Positions 55,307 to 64,000 of a stretch of 64,000 nucleotides of DNA are shown here, piece after piece. The translations under genes were made by a program, and so were the position numbers. This DNA is from SKPT01 sp040905445 (GTDB taxonomy: Bacteria; Planctomycetota; Phycisphaerae; Phycisphaerales; Phycisphaeraceae): NCBI GenBank assembly GCA_040905445.1, contig JBBDRN010000041.1, positions 1-64,000 on the forward strand, given 5' to 3'. Numbering within the stretch: position 1 is the first letter of the stretch; each line of letters begins with the position of its first letter. The notes beneath the pieces were generated by a model that was not told where the DNA came from, did not search any database, and was given only the letters and a program-made list of their open reading frames with translations.

Positions 55307-57424
55307 TCAGTTGATCTTCACGATGCCGCCCTTGACGGTCATCATGCCGTCGCCCTTGACGGTGGTCATCGGCGAGCCGACGTCGACCTTGCCCTTGCCC
55401 GTGATCGTGATCTGCGGCGCGTCGATCTCGATGCCCTTCTGCGAGACCGTGATCTTGCTGCCGCCGACCTTCAGCTCGATCTCCTGCCCCGCCTCGATGG
55501 TGCTCTTGCCCGCGGAGACGGTGATCGTGTGACTGCCCTGCGAGATGGTCAGCTCGTCGTTGCCTTGCGAGAGCGTCGTGGCCCGGTTGCCTTTCTTGAT
55601 CGTGGTGGTCTGATCGCCCTCGCCGAGCGTCGTGGTCTGGTTGCCCTCGTCGAGCGTGACGGTCTCGTCGCCTTCCTTGACGGTAAGGGTGCGGTTGTTT
55701 TTGACGGTGATCGCCTGGCTGCCGTCCTCCGCGTCATCGTCGCCAACCGTCAGCGTCTGGTTGTTGAAGATGTCGATCGTCTGGTCGCCCTTGTCCGTCT
55801 TCTCGAAGCCGACCTTCAGCGTGTCGTTGTTCTCGACGACGCGGTTGAAGTCGCGCTCGGCGTGGAAGTAGACTTCCTCGGTGTCCTTCTTGTCCTCGAA
55901 GCGCAGCTCGTTGGCGTTCTGGTCGTTGCCTTCGAGCGTGGACCGCGTGACCAGCCCGCTGCGTGTCTGCTCGTCGGGCAGGGGATAGGGTGTGCGGTGC
56001 TCGCCGTTGTAAACGCGGCCGGTGATGATCGGGCGGTCGGGGTCGCCCTCGAGGAACTCGACGATCACCTCCTGGCCGATGCGAGGCAGGTTGATGCCGC
56101 CCCAGGCCTTGCCGGCCCAGACCTGGGCGACGCGGATCCAGCAGGAGCTGTTCTCATCCTTCTTGCCGTACCGGTCCCAGTGGAACTGGACCTTGACGCG
56201 GCCATGCTGGTCGGTCCATATCTCCGCGTCCGACGGCCCGACGACGATGGCCGTCTGCGGGCCGTGGATGCGCGGGCGCGGCGTGCGGGCGGCGGGGCGG
56301 TAGGGCGTGGCGGCGTCGATCACCTGGAAGCGGACGTCCAGTTGCGGGCCGTCGGAGCCGGCGGAGCCGAACGCGTCGTTGGTCGCGGCGTAGGCGGTCG
56401 AGGTGACGAGGTACTCGCGGTTCTGGTCCGGCCGGGGGTGGTCGGCGAGGGTGAAGAGCCCCCCCGCCGTCAGCCCTCGCACGCGCCCGGCGCCGGTCAT
56501 CAGCTCGTGCTGGGCCTGGAGTGCTTCGAGGCGGACGCGGCTGGTCTGCTGGCCGAAGTCCGCCTCGTCGCTGTCCGCGTCGTCCGCGCCGCCGTCGTTG
56601 ACGAACGCCGCCGGGTAGTCGTAGATCTCCAGATCGCTCATCGGCGCCGACTGCCCGGCCGCGGAGTTGAACTGCAAAACCTGGCGCGGCTTGCGGAAGT
56701 TGAAGTCCTGGACCATGTACTGGCCGGGCTGAAGCCGCTGCGCGACGTGCCAGTCGGTCACCACCTCGTCCTCACGGGTCGCTGACCCTTCGCTGATCGC
56801 GTATCGCACCACGTCATAGCCGGCGATCGCCTCGTGCGAGCCGTAGTCGTCGGCCAGCACGAGATTGTGCCTGCCCTCGCTGTGCTCGAAGAAGTAGTAG
56901 ATGCCTTCCTCCTCGAGCAGGCGGCTGACGAATGCGAAGTCCGTCTCGCGGTACTGCACGCAGTAGGTTCGCGTCCGGTACGTGCCGCTGAGCGCGTCGT
57001 CGAAGTCGGTGAAGCCATGCTCGCGGAAGACCTCCTTGACGATCTCCGGCGCGGTCAGGCTCTGGAATACGCGGCAGTCGGCGGTGCGCGTGAGAAACCA
57101 GAGCCAGGGCACGACGGTGGCGCGATATTGCGTCAGGTGGCGCTGGCCCGTGCCCTGCTTGACGCTGACGACGCCGGCCTGTTCGAAGTGGCTGACGTAG
57201 CCGTTGAAGTGCCGCACCGTCTCGCCGGCGCCGAGCATGCTCAGCGTCACGTTGTGCCCGACAATCTGGTCGAAGCGGATCTCGCCGTCGGCGCTCAGCA
57301 ACTCGAGGCGCAGCTCGAATGGTTGGCCGATCGCTTCCTCGAGCTGCATCGATGTCACCACCAGGGCATCCTGGCCAAGCGGCGTGGAGATCGACAGTAC
57401 ACGGTCCTTCTGGCTAAGCGCCAT
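55307..57424 (-). CDS. vgrG: T6SS spike protein VgrG (TssI)
   Basis: 705 residues. The gp27-like domain spans about 1-385. The gp5 OB-fold spans about 390-480, with Asp-Gln-His-Gly-Arg-Val-Lys-Val-Gln-Phe-His-Trp-Asp and Cys-Trp-Ile-Arg-Val-Ala-Gln, Gly-Gln-Glu-Val-Ile-Val-Glu-Phe-Leu-Glu-Gly-Asp-Pro-Asp. From about 505 to 690 a triple-strand beta-helix is built from regular Gly-Asn/Asp-x-x-x-Thr-Thr-x repeats. No C-terminal effector domain is fused. Confidence 0.97.
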   Translation of the reverse strand: MALSQKDRVLSISTPLGQDALVVTSMQLEEAIGQPFELRLELLSADGEIRFDQIVGHNVTLSMLGAGETVRHFNGYVSHFEQAGVVSVKQGTGQRHLTQYRATVVPWLWFLTRTADCRVFQSLTAPEIVKEVFREHGFTDFDDALSGTYRTRTYCVQYRETDFAFVSRLLEEEGIYYFFEHSEGRHNLVLADDYGSHEAIAGYDVVRYAISEGSATREDEVVTDWHVAQRLQPGQYMVQDFNFRKPRQVLQFNSAAGQSAPMSDLEIYDYPAAFVNDGGADDADSDEADFGQQTSRVRLEALQAQHELMTGAGRVRGLTAGGLFTLADHPRPDQNREYLVTSTAYAATNDAFGSAGSDGPQLDVRFQVIDAATPYRPAARTPRPRIHGPQTAIVVGPSDAEIWTDQHGRVKVQFHWDRYGKKDENSSCWIRVAQVWAGKAWGGINLPRIGQEVIVEFLEGDPDRPIITGRVYNGEHRTPYPLPDEQTRSGLVTRSTLEGNDQNANELRFEDKKDTEEVYFHAERDFNRVVENNDTLKVGFEKTDKGDQTIDIFNNQTLTVGDDDAEDGSQAITVKNNRTLTVKEGDETVTLDEGNQTTTLGEGDQTTTIKKGNRATTLSQGNDELTISQGSHTITVSAGKSTIEAGQEIELKVGGSKITVSQKGIEIDAPQITITGKGKVDVGSPMTTVKGDGMMTVKGGIVKIN

Positions 57425-57521
57425 CGGTGCATCCTTGATTGCGTGATGTCATGGCGATGAGAATCCCTTCGGATGACCCGCTTCGTGCCGCGGCTGTTCC
57501 CAGGACGCGGTGCGATCGGGC

Positions 57522-58010
57522 TCAGGCTCTCGGGTGGTCCTGGACCTTGGTCTGGCCGTTCATGTAGGAGATTTCGATGATCTTGAGCGTCCCGTCCGGG
57601 TTCTGGCCCACGTACAGGTGAAAACACTTGCCGTCGGGTCGGCGGGCATCGAAGTGGAGCATGAAGCCGCCGGACGCCAGGTCCTCGTCCTGGTGGGTGC
57701 CCTGGTCGATGGTGATCTGCTGCGCCGTGCCGATGGCGTCCAGGAGCAGTTGCGTCACGCCCGGGTCCTGGAACTTGCCCTGGGCGCGCTGGATCGCATT
57801 GCGCACCTCGGTCTCGTTGAACAGGCCCAGGTAGACCTGGCCGTCCAGCCGCTTCTGGTTGTTCTGCTGGGCGTAGTTGATCTGGCTGGGGTGGATGCCC
57901 TGCTTCTTCTGCTGGTTGCCGCTCAGGCCCTGGCGCTGCTGCGCGAGCGTGCGGTCGTCGGGAACCGCCTGCAATTTGGGCTGCTGCCAGTGGAGGGTGA
58001 AGGTCATCAT
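57522..58010 (-). CDS. Unknown protein between tssH and vgrG
   Basis: 162 residues; two ATG codons at 58010 and 58007 follow GGAG. The N-terminal 60 residues are Gln/Asn-rich (Gln-Gln-Lys-Lys-Gln, Asn-Asn-Gln-Lys). The C-terminal part has a compact alpha/beta look with Phe-Met-Leu-His-Phe-Asp-Ala-Arg and Phe-His-Leu-Tyr-Val-Gly. There is no signal peptide. The gaps on both sides are about 90 bases, longer than elsewhere in the operon. It could be a vgrG-linked effector, immunity protein or adaptor; no motif decides. Confidence 0.65.
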   Translation of the reverse strand: MMTFTLHWQQPKLQAVPDDRTLAQQRQGLSGNQQKKQGIHPSQINYAQQNNQKRLDGQVYLGLFNETEVRNAIQRAQGKFQDPGVTQLLLDAIGTAQQITIDQGTHQDEDLASGGFMLHFDARRPDGKCFHLYVGQNPDGTLKIIEISYMNGQTKVQDHPRA

Positions 58011-58099
58011 GCGCTTGCTTCTCCTGTCAGGACGTTCATCATGTGCCTTGCGTGCAGTGACGCGGCGCCGTTTCCCGTGGTGCGGGAACCCACCAGCCG

Positions 58100-60832
58100 T
58101 CAATCGAATACGTAGCCGAACTCCCCGCCCTGGACCGCGACGTGCACGCGCTCCACCGGCTTGCCCTCGCTCATCCGCGTCAGGAACTCGCGACTGATGC
58201 GCGGCAGGACGGTGTTGGTCAGGATCGCGTCGATCATCCGCCCGCCGCTCTCGAGCTCCGTGCAGCGGCTGGCGATCAGCTCGACGACGCCGTCGTCGTA
58301 GGTGAACGGGATCTTGTGGTTCTCGCCGATGCGCTTCTCGATGCGGCCGAGCTGGAGCCGGGCGATGTTGCCGATCATCTCGTCGCTGAGCGGGTAGTAG
58401 GGGATCGTCACCACGCGCCCGAGCAGCGCCGCGGGGAAGACCTTGAGCAGCGGCTCGCGCAGCGCCTTGGCGATGCCCTCGGGCGACGGCATCAGCTCCG
58501 GGTCCTTGCACATGTTCATGATCAGGTCGCTGCCGACGTTGCTCGTCAGCAGGATGACCGTGTTCCGGAAGTCGATCCGCCGTCCTTCGCCGTCCTCCAT
58601 CTGCCCCTTGTCGAAGACCTGGAAGAAGATCTCGTGGACGTCGGCGTGGGCCTTTTCCACCTCGTCGAGCAGCACGACGCTGTAGGGCTTTCGCCGGACC
58701 GCTTCGGTGAGGATGCCGCCCTCGCCATAGCCGACGTACCCGGGGGGCGAGCCCTTGAGCGTCGAGACGGTGTGCGCTTCCTGGAACTCGCTCATGTTGA
58801 TCGTGATGACGTTCTGCTCGCCGCCGTAGAGCGACTCGGCGAGCGCCAGCGCGGTTTCCGTCTTGCCCACGCCGGAAGGCCCGGCGAGCAGGAACACGCC
58901 GATCGGCTTGCCCGGGTTGTCGAGGCTCGCCTTGGACGTCTGGATGCGGCGGGCGATCTGCTCCAGCGCGTGCCGCTGGCCGATCACCCGCTCGTTGAGC
59001 GTGTCCGACAGCTTCAGCACCGCGTCGATCTCGTTCTTGACCATCCGTCCGACCGGGATGCCGGTCCAGTCGGCGACGACCGACGCCACGGCCTGGGCGT
59101 CGACGGTGGCGAGGATCAGCGGCTGCTCGCCCTGCAGCTCGCCCAATTCGTCCTGGAGCTGGCGCAGCTCATCAAGCTGCCCGGCGCGGTCCGCTTCCCC
59201 ATCCGCCTCGTCCGAGGCTGAAAGCTCCGCAGCCGGCGCGGCGTGAACCTCCGACGCCACCGCCACGGGCTCGTCCACCGGGCTCGCCTGCCCGCGAATA
59301 GCGCTGCGCAGCGCCAGGATGCGATCGACCAGTTGCTTCTCCGCGGTCCACCGCGCGTCGAGATCGACCAGTCGGCTGCGGTCGGCGTCGAGCCGCTCGC
59401 GGGCCGCGGCCTCGCGCTGCCGCGTGTCGACCCCCACGGCGCTCTCGCGCTCGATGATCGCCAGCTCCTCCTCGCTGGCCTCGATCCGCCGCCGGCAGTC
59501 CTCCACCTCCGCCGGCACCGCGTGCTGGCTGATCGCCACGCGCGCCGCGGCCGTGTCGAGCAGGCTCACCGCCTTGTCCGGCAGTTGACGCGCGGGGATG
59601 TAGCGATGCGACAGCGTCACCGCCGCCTCCATCGCCTCGTCGAGCACCTGCACCCGGTGGTGCTGCTCGAGCGTCGACGCCATGCCGCGCATCATGCGCA
59701 CGGCCTTGGCCTCGCTCGGCTCCTCGACCTGGATCACCTGGAAGCGGCGCGTCAGGGCCGGGTCCTTCTCGATGTGCTTCTTGTACTCCGCCCAGGTTGT
59801 CGCGGCGATGGTCCGCAGCGTGCCGCGCGCCAGCGCCGGCTTGAGCAGGTTGGCGGCGTCGCCCGTGCCCGCCTGGCCGCCGGCGCCGATCAGCGTATGC
59901 GCTTCGTCGATGAAGAGGATGATCGGTTTGGGCGAAGCCTGCACCTCGTCGATGACCTGGCGCAGGCGCTGCTCGAACTCGCCCTTCATGCTCGCCCCCG
60001 CTTGGAGCAGGCCGATGTCCAGGGCCCGCAGCGTCACGTCCTTCATGCTCGGCGGCACGTCGCCGCGGGCGATGCGCAGCGCGAAGCCCTCGACGACCGC
60101 GGTCTTGCCGACGCCCGCCTCGCCGGTGATGATCGGGTTGTTCTGCCGGCGGCGCATGAGGATGTCGACGATCTGGCGGATCTCGTCGTCGCGGCCGACG
60201 ATCGGGTCGATCTCGCCCTGCCTGGCGCGCTCGGTCAGGTCGACGGAGAACCGGTTGAGCGCTTCGCCCTTGCCCATCGCCGCGGGCGGCATCGCGTCGC
60301 TCGCCTGCCCGGGCTCGACGGCCCCCGACGAGCCGTCCTGCGGCGCCAGGTCCTGCTCCGGCGAGCCGGCGGTCACCTCGGCGAACGCCTCCGTCAACTG
60401 GTCGCGCTTGATCTTGTTGAACTGCGGCGAGATCGCCAGCAACTGGCCTCGCAGCGAGCCGTCGCTGAGGAGGCCCACCATGACGTGCCCCGTGCGCACC
60501 GCCGGGCTGTTGAACATCAGCGACCCGTAAAGCCAGCCTTCCTTGATCGCGTGCTCGAGGTGGGGCGAGAAGTCGCTGATCGACGTGGCGCCGCGCGGCA
60601 GGCGGTCCAGCGCGCTCGTCAGGTCGGCGGCGAGGCGGGCGTGGTCCAGCTTGAACGCCGTGATGATGCGCGACAGGTCCGAGTCCTGCATCTGCATCAC
60701 CTGGTGCAGCCAGTGGACGAGCTCCACGTACGCGTTGCCGCGCATCTTGCAGAAGACGGTCGCGGCTTCCGCGGCCTTGTAGGCGAGGCTGTTGAGCTTG
60801 CTGAACATGGACAGGCGGCTGATCTCAGGCAT
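58100..60832 (-). CDS. tssH: T6SS sheath-recycling ATPase TssH (ClpV)
   Basis: 910 residues; a Clp/Hsp100 hexamer that disassembles contracted TssB/TssC sheaths. The N-domain spans about 1-160. The first AAA domain has Gly-Glu-Ala-Gly-Val-Gly-Lys-Thr near 240 and Phe-Ile-Asp-Glu-Ala-His; a middle coiled region follows at about 400-560. The second AAA domain has Gly-Pro-Ser-Gly-Val-Gly-Lys-Thr near 650 and Val-Leu-Leu-Asp-Glu-Val. Its start overlaps the tssG stop by 8 bases. Confidence 0.96.
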   Translation of the reverse strand: MPEISRLSMFSKLNSLAYKAAEAATVFCKMRGNAYVELVHWLHQVMQMQDSDLSRIITAFKLDHARLAADLTSALDRLPRGATSISDFSPHLEHAIKEGWLYGSLMFNSPAVRTGHVMVGLLSDGSLRGQLLAISPQFNKIKRDQLTEAFAEVTAGSPEQDLAPQDGSSGAVEPGQASDAMPPAAMGKGEALNRFSVDLTERARQGEIDPIVGRDDEIRQIVDILMRRRQNNPIITGEAGVGKTAVVEGFALRIARGDVPPSMKDVTLRALDIGLLQAGASMKGEFEQRLRQVIDEVQASPKPIILFIDEAHTLIGAGGQAGTGDAANLLKPALARGTLRTIAATTWAEYKKHIEKDPALTRRFQVIQVEEPSEAKAVRMMRGMASTLEQHHRVQVLDEAMEAAVTLSHRYIPARQLPDKAVSLLDTAAARVAISQHAVPAEVEDCRRRIEASEEELAIIERESAVGVDTRQREAAARERLDADRSRLVDLDARWTAEKQLVDRILALRSAIRGQASPVDEPVAVASEVHAAPAAELSASDEADGEADRAGQLDELRQLQDELGELQGEQPLILATVDAQAVASVVADWTGIPVGRMVKNEIDAVLKLSDTLNERVIGQRHALEQIARRIQTSKASLDNPGKPIGVFLLAGPSGVGKTETALALAESLYGGEQNVITINMSEFQEAHTVSTLKGSPPGYVGYGEGGILTEAVRRKPYSVVLLDEVEKAHADVHEIFFQVFDKGQMEDGEGRRIDFRNTVILLTSNVGSDLIMNMCKDPELMPSPEGIAKALREPLLKVFPAALLGRVVTIPYYPLSDEMIGNIARLQLGRIEKRIGENHKIPFTYDDGVVELIASRCTELESGGRMIDAILTNTVLPRISREFLTRMSEGKPVERVHVAVQGGEFGYVFD

Positions 60833-61862
60833 GTTGTGTCCTTCTCGAAGCGGCGTCGGGTCGCAGGATCAGGTCATCGCGGTCGCGCGGCGGGCCGGTC
60901 GAGCCCAGCCAGGTGTTCCATCCAAGCTGCGAGCCGCCGTCGAGCCGGGCCGTCGGCAGCTCGTCGCCGCGGACGATGAACTGGATGTCGTAGTCCAGCG
61001 CGTCGCCCAGATAATGGCGGACCCAGGCGGCGACGCGGCGGAGCGCGCCGCTGCCGGGGAGCAGCCGCTGATAGCTCGCCAGGCGCATCGGGCCAAGCAC
61101 GAGGCGGAATGCGTGCTGGCAATCCCACACCCGCCGCCCGAGCACCACCCCGTCGCCCAGCCGACCCGTCGCGGGCGACTCGCCCAGGCGGCAGTGGCAG
61201 TCGTCGGGCAGGTGAAGCCAGCGGCCGACGAACTCCTGGATCGCGACATTGACGTTCAGCAGCGAACGCAGGATCGCGCACAACCCGTCCGGGTGGCGCG
61301 TCTGCATCGCCAAGTGGCCCGCGAAGTGAAGCCCCGCGGTGCTCGACGGCGCGGCGCCCGCTTCAGGCTGGTCGAGCCCGGCGAGGCTCGCGACGTACGT
61401 GGCGAAGCGGTCGTCGTTCGGGCGATCGTGGTGCACCTCGGGCCGGGCGCTGGCCCAGGCGCGGTAGAAGAGGCTGATGGCGCGGTGGTGAAAGACGTTG
61501 ATGAACCGATGCAGCGTCGGGTCGTGGTGGTGCTGCCAGCGGCCGAACGCGTAGTCCGTCATGTGCGCCGGCAGCGGGCCGTTGGGCCCGAACAGCCCGA
61601 GAAACTGCACGTCGAGCTGCAGTGGCCGACCGTCCGGCCCCGGCTCGGCGCCGGAGAGCATCGCCGGCGCGAACGCCATGCTTGGCCGTTGTCCGAAGCG
61701 CACCGGGTCGTCGCCCGGCCGGCGCGACGTGCCGATGCGCGGCAGTTGACGATGCGCGCACTCCAGCCGACGCACCGCTTGATAGAAATCAAAGCGCGTC
61801 GGGTCGGCACACAACGCCGCGTCGACTACAGACTTTGCCGGCGACCGATCCGCGGCTGCCAT
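60825..61862 (-). CDS. tssG: T6SS baseplate protein TssG
   Basis: 345 residues. The N-terminal Phe-Asp-Phe-Tyr-Gln-Ala-Val-Arg-Arg-Leu-Glu and the Val-Gln-Phe-Leu-Gly-Leu-Phe-Gly-Pro-Asn-Gly-Pro-Leu-Pro segment are diagnostic. It forms the baseplate wedge with TssF and TssE. It overlaps tssF by 37 bases and tssH by 8. Confidence 0.95.
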   Translation of the reverse strand: MAAADRSPAKSVVDAALCADPTRFDFYQAVRRLECAHRQLPRIGTSRRPGDDPVRFGQRPSMAFAPAMLSGAEPGPDGRPLQLDVQFLGLFGPNGPLPAHMTDYAFGRWQHHHDPTLHRFINVFHHRAISLFYRAWASARPEVHHDRPNDDRFATYVASLAGLDQPEAGAAPSSTAGLHFAGHLAMQTRHPDGLCAILRSLLNVNVAIQEFVGRWLHLPDDCHCRLGESPATGRLGDGVVLGRRVWDCQHAFRLVLGPMRLASYQRLLPGSGALRRVAAWVRHYLGDALDYDIQFIVRGDELPTARLDGGSQLGWNTWLGSTGPPRDRDDLILRPDAASRRTQHA

Positions 61863-63694
61863 CGCATGATCTCTCCGCGGTCCTGCGTGCGCAGAACCGT
61901 CTCCGTAAACGCATTGACTGACGCGTGCCGGGCGAGGAATCGCTCGAGCACGCTGCCGAGCAGGAACACACCGACGCCTTCGAAGTCCGTCTCGTCGAAG
62001 TCGAGCGTGACCTCGACGCCGCGGACGAACGCGAGCGGGCCGGGCACCCGGGCGCGGCGGACGATGGCTCGCGAGCTGACCGAGCGCAGGCCGCGCACCT
62101 GCCGCGAGGCACCGTCGTCGCCTTCACGGGCGTACAGCCGCAGCAGGTCGCGCAGCGCCGCCGCCGCATCGCTGGCGCCGTCGTCCGCCGCGAGCGACAG
62201 GTAGTTGAGCGACAGGTGCTTGATCAGCCGCCAGGCCGCGTCGCCCTGGGCGATCGACGCCCGCGGCGCCGTGGGCCCGACGACGCACCGGATGCTGTTG
62301 ACCGGCGCACCCGACTCGAGCGTCAGGTCGGTCGTCCCGGCGCCGACGGCCATCTGCAGCGGCAGATCCCGGTTGGTGCACAGCGCCTCGACCGCCAACT
62401 GGCGCAGCGCCGGGTCATACGGCGGGTGATCCGCGTCGGCGAGCGCGAGGTAGACCTCACTGCCCGCATACTGGCTGGAGCGCATGCCCTTTTGCCGCTC
62501 CTGCTGTGAGAGCAATCGCGGCCGGCGGGCGACCGTGTAATACGCCCCGCCCGAACCCGACTGCTGAAACTCGCTGGCCTCGTAAAGCGGCCGAAACGTC
62601 CGCTCCGCGTCCGACCGGGCGCCGATGCCCTGCACCGCGCGCACCTGGTAGATCTCGAAATCCAGCGGACGCGTGCGGTCGGACACGACGTGAAACTCCG
62701 GCACGCGCTCGGTGAGGTGGATGCGGTCGCATCGCTTGTGGAACAGGTTGACCGCCGGCGTGCAGTGGAGCATGAAGTTGGATGCATCCAGGCCATGCGC
62801 GAGCTCCGGCTGCGCCTGGTCCATGAGCAGGATCAGGTCCAGCTCGTTGCCGTCGCACTGCTTCACCGCCGCCGCGAGCCCGTCGATTGCGACGAACATG
62901 AACCGCTGCGGCATGGCGAAGTATTCCTGCAGCAGGCGGTAGCCGTGAAACGACCGCGACTCGTACGGCAGCAGGGCGTGGTCGTCGCTGAAGCCCACCG
63001 GCTTCGGGAGGCCCACCGGAACGCGCCACGGCACGGGCCGCGCCGCCGGCTGAGCGACGATCGCGGTGACGTGGGTCATCAGGTTTTCGTAGAGGCTCAT
63101 CGCCTGCCCGCCCCCGCCGCGCAGGTGCAGCACGAGCTCGTCGAGCTGCAGGTCGCGTATGGGCTGATTGGCGAGCGTGCGCAGACGCAGGTGGATCGCC
63201 GCGCGGGCCGGCATGTCCGGCGGCGGCTCGATCCTGGCCATCTCCTGGCTGTAGTAACCGGCGTCGACGATCTCCAGCGGCCAGAGCGTCACGTCGTGCG
63301 CGGTGCGGTAGGTGCACGCCGTCTGGTCGCCCCTGCCCAGCAGCCCGCGCATCGAACTGCCGCGCGGAATCTCGAACCCCTGCGCCAGCGACCCCTCCGT
63401 CGCGTCAGGGTGCATCTGCACGACCGTCATCGACGGCGTGGGCGCGAGGTAGTGCGGGTAGAGCGTCTCGAAGATCGCCTGCGTGAAGCGCGGGAACTCG
63501 CCGTCGATCTTCAGTTGCACGCGCGCCGCCAGAAACGCGAAGCCCTCCAGCAGCCGCTCGACGTACGGGTCCGCGCATTCGAAGCGATCCAGCGCCAGCC
63601 GGCCGGCGATCTTCGGGTAGGCGTCGGCGAACTCCCCCGCGGTCTCGCGCAGGTGCTGCAGCTCCTGGTTGTAGTAATCGAGAAGGTCAGCCAT
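61826..63694 (-). CDS. tssF: T6SS baseplate protein TssF
   Basis: 622 residues. The start Leu-Leu-Asp-Tyr-Tyr-Asn-Gln-Glu-Leu, followed by Phe-Ala-Asp-Ala-Tyr-Pro-Lys-Ile-Ala-Gly-Arg-Leu and Asp-Pro-Tyr-Val-Glu-Arg-Leu-Leu-Glu-Gly-Phe-Ala-Phe-Leu, is the family signature. It makes the main body of the wedge. It overlaps tssE by 8 bases and tssG by 37. Confidence 0.96.
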   Translation of the reverse strand: MADLLDYYNQELQHLRETAGEFADAYPKIAGRLALDRFECADPYVERLLEGFAFLAARVQLKIDGEFPRFTQAIFETLYPHYLAPTPSMTVVQMHPDATEGSLAQGFEIPRGSSMRGLLGRGDQTACTYRTAHDVTLWPLEIVDAGYYSQEMARIEPPPDMPARAAIHLRLRTLANQPIRDLQLDELVLHLRGGGGQAMSLYENLMTHVTAIVAQPAARPVPWRVPVGLPKPVGFSDDHALLPYESRSFHGYRLLQEYFAMPQRFMFVAIDGLAAAVKQCDGNELDLILLMDQAQPELAHGLDASNFMLHCTPAVNLFHKRCDRIHLTERVPEFHVVSDRTRPLDFEIYQVRAVQGIGARSDAERTFRPLYEASEFQQSGSGGAYYTVARRPRLLSQQERQKGMRSSQYAGSEVYLALADADHPPYDPALRQLAVEALCTNRDLPLQMAVGAGTTDLTLESGAPVNSIRCVVGPTAPRASIAQGDAAWRLIKHLSLNYLSLAADDGASDAAAALRDLLRLYAREGDDGASRQVRGLRSVSSRAIVRRARVPGPLAFVRGVEVTLDFDETDFEGVGVFLLGSVLERFLARHASVNAFTETVLRTQDRGEIMRWQPRIGRRQSL

Positions 63695-64000
63695 GACCCT
63701 GCTCCTCGACGTTGACCTCGCCCGTTTCCAGGTCCAGCTCCGTGCGCAGAAGCAACTGCTCGGGCACCGGCTGGGCCCAGAGCGAGCCCTCGATGTCCAG
63801 CGTCAGCAGCCGCTGGCTGAGCTCGTCCTCGCGCACCACCGCGTTGACCCGCACCGTCGACGGGATCAACCGCGGCTCGAACCAGAGGATCGCCTCGCGA
63901 ATCTCGCGCTCCAACTGGCTGACGTCGATGCTGCTGCCCGTCACGCCCGAGAACTCCGGGCAGCCGTAGTTGAGCACCGACGACTGCACGAACGGGTACG
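63687..64000 (-). CDS. tssE: T6SS baseplate protein TssE (gp25-like), cut at window edge
   Basis: The C-terminal about 104 residues are present and the start lies beyond 64000; the GTG at 63989 is most likely internal. Segments Val-Leu-Asn-Tyr-Gly-Cys-Pro-Glu-Phe, Ile-Leu-Trp-Phe-Glu-Pro-Arg-Leu and the following Val-Arg-Val match gp25-like baseplate proteins, including the Glu-Pro-Arg-Leu motif that opens sheath contraction. The upstream genes should include tssB/tssC, hcp and tssA. Confidence 0.9.
   Translation of the reverse strand, partial: YPFVQSSVLNYGCPEFSGVTGSSIDVSQLEREIREAILWFEPRLIPSTVRVNAVVREDELSQRLLTLDIEGSLWAQPVPEQLLLRTELDLETGEVNVEEQGHG

Noticed and set aside
38577..64000. A contractile phage tail or extracellular contractile injection system
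   Set aside because: TssM, TssL, TssK and ClpV are all present, which fits a membrane-anchored T6SS; no tail-fibre, capsid or lysis genes are seen.

Overview
The window is GC-rich bacterial chromosomal DNA, most likely from a planctomycete (possibly Phycisphaerae-like). This is inferred from the gene mix, many lipoprotein and unknown secreted proteins, and several families of palindromic and heptamer-type dispersed repeats of a kind I associate with that phylum. No rRNA, tRNA or CRISPR array was recognised. A run of 10 N at 19919-19928 marks an assembly gap inside a repeat.

Left part (1-38 kb): ordinary chromosomal genes in short transcription units separated by repeats. In order they are: a secreted unknown protein; leuB; a lipoprotein; a small gene paired with a nucleotidyltransferase that carries a one-base frameshift; a complex I segment nuoD-nuoE-(four small genes)-nuoF; an MBL-fold hydrolase; an SLC13-type transporter; a lipoprotein; a primary-like sigma factor; a SulP transporter; ispH; a second lipoprotein; an unknown protein; folD; cinA convergent with mutS; priA; a GerW-like protein; two glycosyltransferases; pcm; a large lipoprotein glycosidase-like enzyme; a degenerate response regulator; a CPBP protease; a release-factor-like protein; a TPR-YggX fusion; hsp20 with a candidate sigma-54 promoter and tandem terminators; and a receiver protein.

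Right part (38.6-64 kb): one long minus-strand operon for a type VI secretion system. In transcription order it is tssE (cut by the window edge), tssF, tssG, tssH/clpV, a 162-residue unknown, vgrG/tssI, a 237-residue unknown, a PAAR protein, a 642-residue unknown, a lipoprotein in the TssJ position, a giant pseudokinase with a C-terminal formylglycine-generating-enzyme-like domain, a 303-residue unknown, tssK, tssL, tssM and tagF. The sheath genes tssB/tssC, hcp and tssA are not in the window and probably lie upstream, beyond 64000.

The most interesting points are: the single-chain fusion that looks like PpkA plus TagR, the T6SS threonine-phosphorylation sensor; the clade-specific unknown genes in that operon; palindromes whose arms supply both a TAG stop and a terminator-like hairpin to cinA and mutS; and heptanucleotide repeats that sit in frame inside MutS, PriA (twice) and an MBL protein, where they encode the same heptapeptide in every reading frame.
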